A stretch of 34,910 nt of DNA from Bacillota bacterium. GTDB taxonomy: Bacteria > Bacillota > Clostridia > Acetivibrionales > DSM-1351. The notes below the pieces were generated by a model that did not search any database, was not told where the DNA came from, and saw only the letters and a program-made list of their open reading frames with translations. The position numbers and the translations under genes were made by a program. The stretch is taken from positions 1-34,910 of the forward strand of contig JAEVZU010000032.1 of the NCBI GenBank assembly GCA_023392075.1, read 5' to 3'. Numbering within the stretch: the first letter of the stretch is position 1; each line of letters opens with the position of its first letter. Of this stretch, positions 1-6,939 are shown one piece after another.

Positions 1-26
1 ATTAAAATTAATAAGGGGGAATGATT

Positions 27-2111
27 ATGAAGGACTATGCCGTACAAAAACTACGGAATATTTGCCTCTTGGCTCACGGTAATGGAGGTAAAACCACCCT
101 GGCGGAGGCTATGCTGTTTAATACGGGTGTATTGGACAGATTTGGCAAAGTGGCTGAAGGCACAACCACAACAGACTATGATCCTGAGGAGATCAAACGA
201 AAGATATCCGTTAGTACTGCCATGGCTCCATGTGAATGGTTGGACCACAAGATTAATGTGATAGACACTCCCGGTTATTTTGATTTTGTAGGTGAAGTTA
301 TGCAGGGTATCCGTGTTGCAGAAGGCGCGGTTATCGTAGTTTCAGCAAAAAGTGGTGTTTCCGTGGGTACGGAAAAGTCATGGGCATATGCAAAAGAGCA
401 CAATGCAGCAAAAATATTCTTCATAAACAAGATGGATGAGGAAAATGCCAATTTCACTGCCGCATTGGAAAAAATGACAGGTATATTCGGGAACGGAGTT
501 ATTCCTTTCCAGCTTCCAATCTATGAAGCTGATAAATATGTTGGTTATGTGGATATAATCAATATGACTGCGAAAAAGTTCCAGAAGGATAAAGTCGTAG
601 ATACTGATATTCCTTCCGATTTAACTGATAAAATCTCAAAAATAAAGGATTCATTAAATGAACTCATCGCCGAAACTGATGAGGCCCTCATGGAGAAGTA
701 CTTTGGAGGCGAGGAGTACACCAGGGAAGAGATTCAGAAAGGTATTAAGGCCGGAATTTATGATGGCTCAATATCACCGGTGTTCTGCGGTTCCGCACTT
801 CAAAATATAGGTGTGCAGGAGTTGATGAATGCAATTGTCGAGTATATGCCTTCGCCGGAAAATATCAGTACCAAAGCTGTAAAAGCTGGAACTGACGAGA
901 AGGTTGAAATAAAAGCAAATCCGGCCGGTCCTTTGGCTGCGCTGGTATTCAAGACAATTGCCGATCCCTTTGTAGGAAAAATTTCAATGTTCAGGGTGTA
1001 TTCGGGGACCTTTAAAGCCGACTCGGCAGTATACAATACTACAACAGAAAAGGTTGAAAAAATTGGTCAAATATTTGTAATGCGCGGTAAAAAACAGCTT
1101 CCCACCGACAAACTTATTGCCGGAGATATTGGCGGAGTTGCCAAACTGGCAGCTACAAATACCAATGACACACTGTGTGATCAGTCAAACAAGGTTATGC
1201 TGGATAGGATAGTTTTCCCTGAACCTGCACTTTCATTGGCTGTTGAGCCAAAGGCAAAAGGCGATGAGGAAAAAATCAGTTCGGGACTGCACAAGCTGCA
1301 GGATGAAGACCCGACCTTCAAGGTATCCACCAACGTAGAAACACATCAGACACTCATATCAGGTGTGGGCGAACAGCACCTGGATGTTATAGTGAGCAAA
1401 TTGAAGGCAAAGTTCGGGGTCGGGGTCAATCTGGTTGATCCCAAGGTGCCGTACAGAGAAACCATAAAGAAGAAGGTAAAGGTTGAAGGCAAGCACAAGA
1501 AGCAATCCGGCGGACATGGACAGTATGGCCATGTCTGGGTTGAATTTGAACATGGAGATAAGGAAGACTTGATATTTGAGGAGAAAATATTCGGAGGTTC
1601 AGTACCAAAGTCTTATCATCCTGCCGTTGAAAAAGGCTTGAGAGAAGCTATTGTAAAAGGTGTTCTGGCAGGATATCCGGTAGTTAACCTGAAGGCGACC
1701 CTTGTGGATGGCTCGTACCATGATGTTGACTCCTCGGAAATGGCTTTTAAGATTGCAGCAAGGCTTGCGTACAAAAAAGGCCTGCCAATGGCCGGACCTG
1801 CACTTCTTGAACCAATTGCCCATGTTGAAGTATACGTACCTGATAATTATATGGGAGACGTTATCGGTGACCTGAACAAGAGACGCGGACGTATACTGGG
1901 AATGAATCCCCAGGACAACGGAATGCAGCAGGTTGAAGCCGAGGTGCCTCAATCCGAAATGTTCAAGTATGCCACCGACCTGAGATCAATGACCCAGGGC
2001 CGCGGATATTTCAAGCTCTGGTTTGATAGATATGAAGAAGCTCCTGCCATAGTTGCAAACAAAATCATAGAAGAGGCTAAGAAGACCATGGTGGAAGAGG
2101 AGGAAGAATAA
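27..2111 (+). CDS. EF-G-like translation GTPase (EF-G2 type)
   Basis: This 694-aa protein has the full elongation factor G layout: an N-terminal GTPase domain, a beta-barrel domain II and the C-terminal domains III-V. GTPase motifs are visible: a P-loop AHGNGGKTT at residues 16-24, DTPGYFDF from 80 and NKMD at 134-137. In canonical EF-G these read AHIDAGKTT and DTPGHVDF, so the catalytic His is Tyr84 here. That substitution, with the segment TTTTDYDPEEIKRK, is typical of the EF-G-like paralogue group rather than the housekeeping factor. An upstream ATG at 21 abuts the AGGGGGA ribosome site at 14-20, so the ATG at 27 (6-nt spacing) is preferred. The cytoplasmic role is probably auxiliary and ribosome-associated; the precise function is not known from sequence. 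Confidence 0.9.
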   Translation: MKDYAVQKLRNICLLAHGNGGKTTLAEAMLFNTGVLDRFGKVAEGTTTTDYDPEEIKRKISVSTAMAPCEWLDHKINVIDTPGYFDFVGEVMQGIRVAEGAVIVVSAKSGVSVGTEKSWAYAKEHNAAKIFFINKMDEENANFTAALEKMTGIFGNGVIPFQLPIYEADKYVGYVDIINMTAKKFQKDKVVDTDIPSDLTDKISKIKDSLNELIAETDEALMEKYFGGEEYTREEIQKGIKAGIYDGSISPVFCGSALQNIGVQELMNAIVEYMPSPENISTKAVKAGTDEKVEIKANPAGPLAALVFKTIADPFVGKISMFRVYSGTFKADSAVYNTTTEKVEKIGQIFVMRGKKQLPTDKLIAGDIGGVAKLAATNTNDTLCDQSNKVMLDRIVFPEPALSLAVEPKAKGDEEKISSGLHKLQDEDPTFKVSTNVETHQTLISGVGEQHLDVIVSKLKAKFGVGVNLVDPKVPYRETIKKKVKVEGKHKKQSGGHGQYGHVWVEFEHGDKEDLIFEEKIFGGSVPKSYHPAVEKGLREAIVKGVLAGYPVVNLKATLVDGSYHDVDSSEMAFKIAARLAYKKGLPMAGPALLEPIAHVEVYVPDNYMGDVIGDLNKRRGRILGMNPQDNGMQQVEAEVPQSEMFKYATDLRSMTQGRGYFKLWFDRYEEAPAIVANKIIEEAKKTMVEEEEE

Positions 2112-2147
2112 TAATTGGTAAATTGAAAAAAAAGTTGAATTAACCAG

Positions 2148-2192
2148 GCTGCTGTACATAGAATAAATTATTTTGTGTACAGCAGCTATTTT
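2148..2192 (+). terminator. Rho-independent terminator after the EF-G-like gene
   Basis: A perfect 11-bp stem GCTGCTGTACA (2148-2158) / TGTACAGCAGC (2176-2186) with a 17-nt AT-rich loop is followed by TATTTTAG. It begins 36 nt after the stop codon. Confidence 0.75.
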
Positions 2193-2255
2193 AGAGTACA
2201 GGAATTTATAAGTTTTGGAACGGTGATGAGGCACTTATAATACTGGGTTTGAATT

Positions 2256-2320
2256 TCCGCTGAAGGGGGGGAGAGCGCCCCCTGGCGGATAAGAAAATTT
2301 GCGAAGCAAATTTCTTATTT
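2256..2320. repeat. Tandem hairpins in the EF-G/HAD spacer, possibly a dispersed palindromic element
   Basis: The 305-nt spacer 2112-2416 holds the terminator at 2148 and then two further hairpins. The first pairs TCCGC (2256-2260) with GCGGA (2285-2289) and a G-run from 2265 with CCCCC (2278-2282), unusually G/C-rich for this chromosome. The second pairs AAATTTGC (2295-2302) with GCAAATTT (2306-2313) over a GAA loop and is followed by CTTATTT. It could act as a second terminator, or be a copy of a repeated palindromic unit; copy number cannot be judged from this window. Confidence 0.45.
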
Positions 2321-2349
2321 GCATTCCGGATCAGAAAAAATGGTACAAT
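2319..2349 (+). promoter_or_regulatory. Candidate promoter for the HAD phosphatase
   Basis: An extended -10 (TGG then TACAAT, 2341-2349) lies 19 nt after a TTGCAT -35-like hexamer (2319-2324). The spacer is long, so the extended -10 would carry most of the strength. It sits about 68 nt before the chosen start. Confidence 0.4.
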
Positions 2350-2416
2350 GGTTATTAGCTGCATATGGAGTAGAACAAGTGATAGAATATTTTTTTTGAA
2401 AGGTGATAATCATAAC

Positions 2417-3052
2417 ATGGAAATTGATAGCATAATTTTTGATCTGGATGGTACTCTTTGGGATTCTGTAGAAGGAGTTTGCGGTACATGGAAAACTGTA
2501 CTGAAAAATTATCCGGATATTAGCAAGACAATTACTACTGAGGACATACAGGGCTGTATGGGGCTTTCCACAAGTGAAATAGGGAAAAGGCTGTTCCCGG
2601 AACTGGATGAGGAGTTTCGAATGAGGTTAATGAAACAATGCGGTGAAGCTGAGTGTGAATATCTGGCAGAACATGGCGGCGATTTATATCCTGAACTGGA
2701 GGAAACACTGAACAAACTATCCCCAAAGTATAAATTATTCATAGTGAGCAATTGTCAGGATGGCTATATCCAATGCTTTTTTAAGGCGCACAAGCTGGAA
2801 AAATTCTTTACCGATATTGAGTGTATGGGAGCAACCGGGTTAACCAAGGGAGAAAACAATAAGCTAATTATAAAGAGAAATAATTTGAAAAGTCCGGTTT
2901 ATGTGGGAGATACCATTGGAGATGCAGAGGCGGCAAAGGCTGCGGGAATTCCATTTATATATGCAAAGTATGGCTTTGGCAGTGTGGAAGGATATGATTA
3001 TGTTATCCACAGCATTAAAGAAATATTAGATTTAATGCATTGTGCAGGTTAA
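2417..3052 (+). CDS. HAD-superfamily phosphatase (phosphoglycolate phosphatase-like)
   Basis: This 211-aa cytoplasmic hydrolase carries all four HAD motifs. Motif I is DLDGT with nucleophile Asp9 and Asp11; motif II is SN at 111-112; Lys144 lies in LTKGENNK; motif IV is VGDTIGD with Asp165 and Asp169. The helical cap inserted after motif I (about residues 17-90) fits subfamily IA, which dephosphorylates small phosphate esters such as phosphoglycolate or sugar phosphates. The substrate cannot be told from sequence. An upstream in-frame ATG at 2348 would add 23 residues unlike the family. The ATG at 2417 is preceded by AAAGGTGAT and begins directly at the conserved first strand. The gene stands alone between two long spacers. 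Confidence 0.85.
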   Translation: MEIDSIIFDLDGTLWDSVEGVCGTWKTVLKNYPDISKTITTEDIQGCMGLSTSEIGKRLFPELDEEFRMRLMKQCGEAECEYLAEHGGDLYPELEETLNKLSPKYKLFIVSNCQDGYIQCFFKAHKLEKFFTDIECMGATGLTKGENNKLIIKRNNLKSPVYVGDTIGDAEAAKAAGIPFIYAKYGFGSVEGYDYVIHSIKEILDLMHCAG

Positions 3053-3061
3053 ATTAACCTG
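3045..3061. other. Palindrome spanning the HAD stop codon
   Basis: CAGGTTAA (3045-3052) and TTAACCTG (3054-3061) form a perfect inverted repeat around a single A, and the TAA stop is inside the left arm. No T-run follows, so it is a weak terminator at best. It could also be a protein-binding site. Confidence 0.35.
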
Positions 3062-3163
3062 TAGTGCTAATTGAAATTTTGTTTTTGCTTTACAGATAGA
3101 ATTAATCAGAATCAACTGGTACGCGAGTACAACTTCATAAAACAAAATACACAGGTAAAGTAT

Positions 3164-3200
3164 AAATTAAATTAATTAGCACAACGCATTAATTTAATTT
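3164..3200. other. AT-only 13-bp inverted repeat upstream of lacI
   Basis: AAATTAAATTAAT (3164-3176) pairs perfectly with ATTAATTTAATTT (3188-3200) around an 11-nt loop. It lies in the 385-nt spacer 3053-3437, which also carries two candidate promoters, one operator and a 9-nt tandem repeat TTATACAAA x2 (3311-3328). No ORF with a plausible ribosome site is visible in this spacer. Confidence 0.4.
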
Positions 3201-3245
3201 GTTTCCAGCTTATAAATTTAATATAAAAAATTAATTTTTATATTA

Positions 3246-3274
3246 TTGACTTCCGGAATGAAAGGTTATAGAAT
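3246..3274 (+). promoter_or_regulatory. Promoter P1 upstream of the LacI regulator
   Basis: TTGACT (3246-3251), a 17-nt spacer and TAGAAT (3269-3274). The expected transcription start near 3281 is immediately followed by the operator at 3285, so a bound repressor would block initiation or clearance. Confidence 0.6.
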
Positions 3275-3284
3275 TTATATATAG

Positions 3285-3300
3285 ATGTTAGCGCTAACAT
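3285..3300. promoter_or_regulatory. LacI-family operator, copy 1
   Basis: A perfect 16-nt palindrome, ATGTTAGCGCTAACAT, with the central CG typical of LacI/GalR operators. An identical copy lies before the GH30 gene at 4461-4476. Its inner 14 nt match the CcpA cre consensus TGWAANCGNTNWCA at 13 of 14 positions, so CcpA binding is an alternative. The position just after P1 suggests autoregulation. Confidence 0.8.
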
Positions 3301-3367
3301 GAATGGTTAATTATACAAATTATACAAATTCTAATCCCAATATGTATGTAAAATAATATTACTTAAC

Positions 3368-3396
3368 TTGCAGTATTAATTTTAATGTATTATTAT
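3368..3396 (+). promoter_or_regulatory. Candidate promoter P2 for the LacI regulator
   Basis: TTGCAG (3368-3373), a 17-nt spacer and TATTAT (3391-3396), ending 41 nt before the start codon. If used, it would escape the operator at 3285 and give basal repressor synthesis. Confidence 0.4.
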
Positions 3397-3437
3397 TTTA
3401 TGATGGATTTTAAAGTTTACGAAAAGGATAATAATTA

Positions 3438-4415
3438 ATGGCTACTATGAAGGATGTGGCTCAGGCGGCCGGAGTATCGCTTATCACTGTCTCGAGAGTA
3501 ATCAACTCTCCTGAAATCGTGTCGGAGCCAACAAGGCTCAAGGTTGAACAGGCCATGGAAGCACTGGATTTTATGCCGAATTTTGCTGCAAAAGCGCTGG
3601 CACAGAACAATACACGGACCATATATCTGTATATACCACAAAATATAGGAATTTCAGACCCTTTTAACATGCATCTCATTGCGGGTGTGGCAGAGGAATT
3701 GAGTAATGCAAATTACCTGTTCCTGGTTAAACGCGATCTGGAATTTAACCATAGATGTGACGGTGTAATCGTAATGGGACTGGATTTAAGCGAGGAAAAT
3801 GCTTTCACCGCAAAAAAAATAAAGGTGCCTTTTGTTCTTTTTGGAAAAAATGATCTGGATATCGACTGTGTCGACGTAGATAACGAAGCTGGTGCGGTGA
3901 TGATGACAGATAAAATAGTAGCCAATGGACACAAAAGGATTGGTTTTATTATGAGAGATACAAGCCAGCGTTATGCACTTGAACGTCTGGAGGGTTATAA
4001 AAAGGCACTTGAAAAGAATAATATCCCCTTTGATGAGAAGCTGGTCAGATATGCTGAAAACTCCGAACAGGAGGGTTATACCAATGCGTACGACCTTATG
4101 ACCAGGGAAAAACCCACCGCTGTTTTTTGCTGTGTTGACCTTTTGGCTATCGGCGCGTTCAGAGCAGCTGAAAAGCTGAAGCTGAAGATACCGCGGGATA
4201 TATCTATTGCAGGTTTTGACGGACTTATTTTCGACCTCATCCCAAAAGTACCGCTTACTACCGTAAGGCAGCCTGTTTACGAGACAGGCAGGGCGCTTGC
4301 CGCCAGACTTTTGGAAAGGTTGAAAAATCCTGATCTGCCTTATGAAAAGAAATATCTTGAACCTGAAATGAAATGGAGAAAATCCGTAGGACCAAACAGG
4401 CACCAAACCGGTTAA
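3438..4415 (+). CDS. LacI/GalR-family transcriptional regulator
   Basis: This 325-aa protein begins with the classic LacI helix-turn-helix and hinge: MKDVAQAAGVSLITVSRVIN at residues 4-23, then the hinge segment to about residue 60. A periplasmic-binding-protein-like effector domain follows, with conserved pieces such as DGVIVMG, NGHKRIGFI, TAVFCCVD and the C-terminal ISIAGFDG and TTVRQP. It should bind a sugar or sugar phosphate in the cytoplasm. The two identical 16-nt operators, one before this gene and one before the GH30 gene, make autoregulation and control of the glycosidase/phosphorylase operon the simplest reading. The effector is unknown; a beta-gluco-oligosaccharide would fit the neighbours. 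Confidence 0.9.
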   Translation: MATMKDVAQAAGVSLITVSRVINSPEIVSEPTRLKVEQAMEALDFMPNFAAKALAQNNTRTIYLYIPQNIGISDPFNMHLIAGVAEELSNANYLFLVKRDLEFNHRCDGVIVMGLDLSEENAFTAKKIKVPFVLFGKNDLDIDCVDVDNEAGAVMMTDKIVANGHKRIGFIMRDTSQRYALERLEGYKKALEKNNIPFDEKLVRYAENSEQEGYTNAYDLMTREKPTAVFCCVDLLAIGAFRAAEKLKLKIPRDISIAGFDGLIFDLIPKVPLTTVRQPVYETGRALAARLLERLKNPDLPYEKKYLEPEMKWRKSVGPNRHQTG

Positions 4416-4460
4416 ACTCTGAATAGCAATATTCATCCGGCTTAATTTTTTTGCGAATAA

Positions 4461-4476
4461 ATGTTAGCGCTAACAT
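4461..4476. promoter_or_regulatory. LacI-family operator, copy 2, before the GH30 operon
   Basis: Identical to the palindrome at 3285-3300, with GAA also shared on the 3' side. A possible -10, TATAAA, lies at 4499-4504, and the expected -35 position falls at the end of the operator, where no good hexamer is seen. Confidence 0.8.
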
Positions 4477-4535
4477 GAAAAGCATAAGTAATAGCAAATA
4501 TAAATTTCAATAAAATTATGATTGGAGAGGCAAAC

Positions 4536-5870
4536 ATGAACACTGTAAAAATCATTCAAACAGCTGGAAATACTGACGACAGATTAACTGAAAAGGGCGT
4601 ATACAACCTTGAAAAAAACAAGTCAACAGGTGTTGTACTAACGATTGACCCGTATAAAAGCTATCAGAAGATAGTGGGCTTCGGAGGCGCATTCACAGAA
4701 GCTGCCGCATACACCTTCTACAGGATGAATCCTGCAAAAAGGGACGAAATTATTATGAAATACTTTGATCCGCAGTCAGGTATCGGCTATTCCATAGGAA
4801 GGGTCCATATACACAGCTGCGATTTTGCTCTGGAGAACTATACATATGTTGAGGAAAATGACAGGGAACTGAAAACCTTTGACATCTCCCGTGAGGATAA
4901 ATGGACAATACCTATGATAAAAGAGGCGGTAAAAGCCAGAAAGGGTGATATTAACCTGCTTGCATCTCCATGGAGTCCTCCGGCCTGGATGAAGACCAAT
5001 AAGGATATGAACCATGGCGGTCAGCTGCTTCCCGAATTCAGAGAAGCCTGGGCCAATTATTTTGTAAAATACATTAAGGCTGCCAGAGCAAAAGGCCTTA
5101 ATATCAGTGCAATTACCGTGCAAAATGAACCGGCTGCTGTTCAGACCTGGGATTCCTGTATTTACTCTGCTGAAGAGGAAGGTGCTTTTGTAAGGGACTA
5201 TCTGGGACCAATCCTTGAAAAGGAAGGGTTTGGTGATATAAAGATATACATTTGGGACCATAACAGGGACATTATAGTTGAAAGAGCAGCAGGTGCACTG
5301 TCTGATCCTGAGACTGCAAAGTATGTATACGGTGTGGCAAATCACTGGTATGTATCTGAAGCTTTTGAAAATTTATCAAAAGTACATGAATTATATCCAG
5401 ACAAGCATATCCTGTTCTCCGAAGGCTGCCAGGAGGGGGGAGTGCACCTTGGTTCATGGATAACAGGTGAGAGATACGGCAGAAATATGATAGGTGACTT
5501 TAACAACTGGCAGGAGGGCTGGTTGGACTGGAACCTGATTCTTGATGAAAACGGCGGGCCGAATCATGTGGGGAACTTCTGTGATGCTCCCGTAATAGCA
5601 GACACTGCTACCCAGGAGATACATTACAACAGCTCCTATTACTATATCGGACAATTCAGCAAATTTGTCAGGCCCGGAGCTTTGAGAATAGATGTTTCAG
5701 CCGACGTAGAGTCAGCTGTTCAGCATGTGGCATTCAAGAATGAAGACGGTTCTGTTGTACTTATTGTTATGAATGAATCGGATAATGTGCAGAATCTTAA
5801 TGCAAAACTAGGAGACGAATACGTTTGGCATGCACTGCCTGCACATTCAATAGCAACACTGATATTTTAA
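4536..5870 (+). CDS. GH30-family beta-glycosidase, cytoplasmic
   Basis: This 444-aa glycoside hydrolase has the GH30 signature GFGGAFTEAAA near the N-terminus and a (beta/alpha)8 barrel plus side beta-domain. The acid/base is Glu198 in TVQNEP and the nucleophile Glu296 in FSEGCQ. GH30 members act on beta-linked glucosides, including glucosylceramide, beta-1,6-glucan and xylan; subfamily is not certain. No signal peptide is present, so the substrate must be imported. Next to laminaribiose-type phosphorylases, a role trimming beta-1,6 or other beta-gluco branches from oligosaccharides is plausible but inferred. An ATG at 4518 is in frame, but GGAGAGG (4524-4530) sits inside that extension and correctly spaces the ATG at 4536. 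The gene lies directly behind operator copy 2. Confidence 0.85.
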   Translation: MNTVKIIQTAGNTDDRLTEKGVYNLEKNKSTGVVLTIDPYKSYQKIVGFGGAFTEAAAYTFYRMNPAKRDEIIMKYFDPQSGIGYSIGRVHIHSCDFALENYTYVEENDRELKTFDISREDKWTIPMIKEAVKARKGDINLLASPWSPPAWMKTNKDMNHGGQLLPEFREAWANYFVKYIKAARAKGLNISAITVQNEPAAVQTWDSCIYSAEEEGAFVRDYLGPILEKEGFGDIKIYIWDHNRDIIVERAAGALSDPETAKYVYGVANHWYVSEAFENLSKVHELYPDKHILFSEGCQEGGVHLGSWITGERYGRNMIGDFNNWQEGWLDWNLILDENGGPNHVGNFCDAPVIADTATQEIHYNSSYYYIGQFSKFVRPGALRIDVSADVESAVQHVAFKNEDGSVVLIVMNESDNVQNLNAKLGDEYVWHALPAHSIATLIF

Positions 5871-5886
5871 TAAATAAGTTATCCAT

Positions 5887-5934
5887 CTCCAATCCGCTGA
5901 ACAGGTTCTCCCCAGAACTATGAGCGGATTGGAG
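5887..5934 (+). other. Two-tier intercistronic hairpin
   Basis: A perfect 12-bp stem CTCCAATCCGCT (5887-5898) / AGCGGATTGGAG (5923-5934) encloses a second hairpin GTTCT (5905-5909) / AGAAC (5914-5918) with a CCCC loop. Only a weak T-run (GGTTTTAAAG) follows. It may stabilise the 3' end of the GH30 message or act as a partial terminator in the 139-nt gap. Confidence 0.65.
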
Positions 5935-6009
5935 GCTGGTTTTAAAGACTTTGCTGATGCTCGTTTTCCAAACTAACCTGTGAATTTAATATAATGTGGA
6001 GGTTTAGCT

Positions 6010-6915
6010 ATGGCACATGGCGGCAATGGGGCTATTGATCTGAACAACGACAGACTTTCAGTCCGGATTTCATATCCGGGAGAGGTGTACAGAGGCTCCC
6101 GTTTTGATTGGAATGGCTTTATCACGCAGGTCACACTTGATAGCAGATATACTTTCTGTGTCCCGGAATCCTTGATTCCCGGTACGGGCTCGGATGGACA
6201 GGGATTTTGCGGAGAATTCGGAATTGAAGAAGCCATAGGGTATAACGAAACTTACATTAACAATTATTTTATAAAAATAGGCATTGGAAACTTAAAAAAA
6301 ATTGATAACAAACCATATGATTTTTTCAGGAGTTACCCTGTTATTCCGCTTGCAAGCAGTGTAACTTCAAATAACGGCAGGGTGTGCTTTAATGCGAAAT
6401 CCGGCAGTAACGACGGATATTCCTATACATACAATAAGGACATAAAAATCGACCAAAATTTTCTGATCATTTCTTATATGCTGAAAAATACCGGCACAAA
6501 AAAATTTGAAACTACCGAGTACTGTCACAATTTTGTGGGAATAAACAATGAATTTGTGTCGGACGGTTATGAATTAAAAATTCCCGGACAAATAAGCCCC
6601 GAAAAGACTGTAGGGGACATAGTACTGAGGGATGGTGTTATAACCTGGCCTTCAAACGGATTGAAGCAGGAATTCTATTGTATTCTCAAAGACTATAACT
6701 CTGAATCTATGCGTTATAAAAATACTCCGGGATATTCCTGGGAACTTTTTAACCGCAATATCGGTGCCGGCCTTCGTGAAGCAGTGGATTTCAAGGTTGA
6801 AAAATTTGCATTATGGGGCAGTAAGCATGTAATTAGCCCGGAAACCTTCATAAAGCTGGAACTTGCTCCGGGACAGACAGCAATGTGGACTCGGAGATAT
6901 GAATTCTTTTACTAA
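6010..6915 (+). CDS. Conserved-looking protein of unknown function, possibly galactose-mutarotase-like fold
   Basis: This 301-aa protein is preceded by a good ribosome site (GGAGG) and ends 24 nt before the GH94 gene, so it is a true operon member. I do not recognise a named family. The sequence is rich in beta-strand and aromatic residues, lacks a signal peptide and membrane segments, and has a central TEYCHNFVGINNEF segment. The pattern of paired strands, the sugar-operon setting and a C-terminal LELAPGQTAMWTRRYEFF resemble galactose-mutarotase-like beta-sandwich proteins. An anomer-converting or sugar-binding role would suit phosphorolysis, which is anomer-specific. This is a fold guess only; no catalytic residues can be assigned. 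Confidence 0.7.
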   Translation: MAHGGNGAIDLNNDRLSVRISYPGEVYRGSRFDWNGFITQVTLDSRYTFCVPESLIPGTGSDGQGFCGEFGIEEAIGYNETYINNYFIKIGIGNLKKIDNKPYDFFRSYPVIPLASSVTSNNGRVCFNAKSGSNDGYSYTYNKDIKIDQNFLIISYMLKNTGTKKFETTEYCHNFVGINNEFVSDGYELKIPGQISPEKTVGDIVLRDGVITWPSNGLKQEFYCILKDYNSESMRYKNTPGYSWELFNRNIGAGLREAVDFKVEKFALWGSKHVISPETFIKLELAPGQTAMWTRRYEFFY

Positions 6916-6939
6916 ATTTTGAACAGGATGGGATAAATA

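Noticed and set aside
3311..3328. Two tandem copies of TTATACAAA considered as a CRISPR or iteron array
   Set aside because: Only two 9-nt units without spacers; too few for a CRISPR array or replication origin.
3786..4436. 216-codon minus-strand ORF opposite lacI
   Set aside because: Shadow of a clear LacI gene; composition is atypical of a protein and it overlaps the true gene throughout.
5990..5995. TATAAT just before the 301-aa gene
   Set aside because: It would place the transcription start inside the ribosome site, and no -35 is found; it is probably chance in AT-rich DNA.
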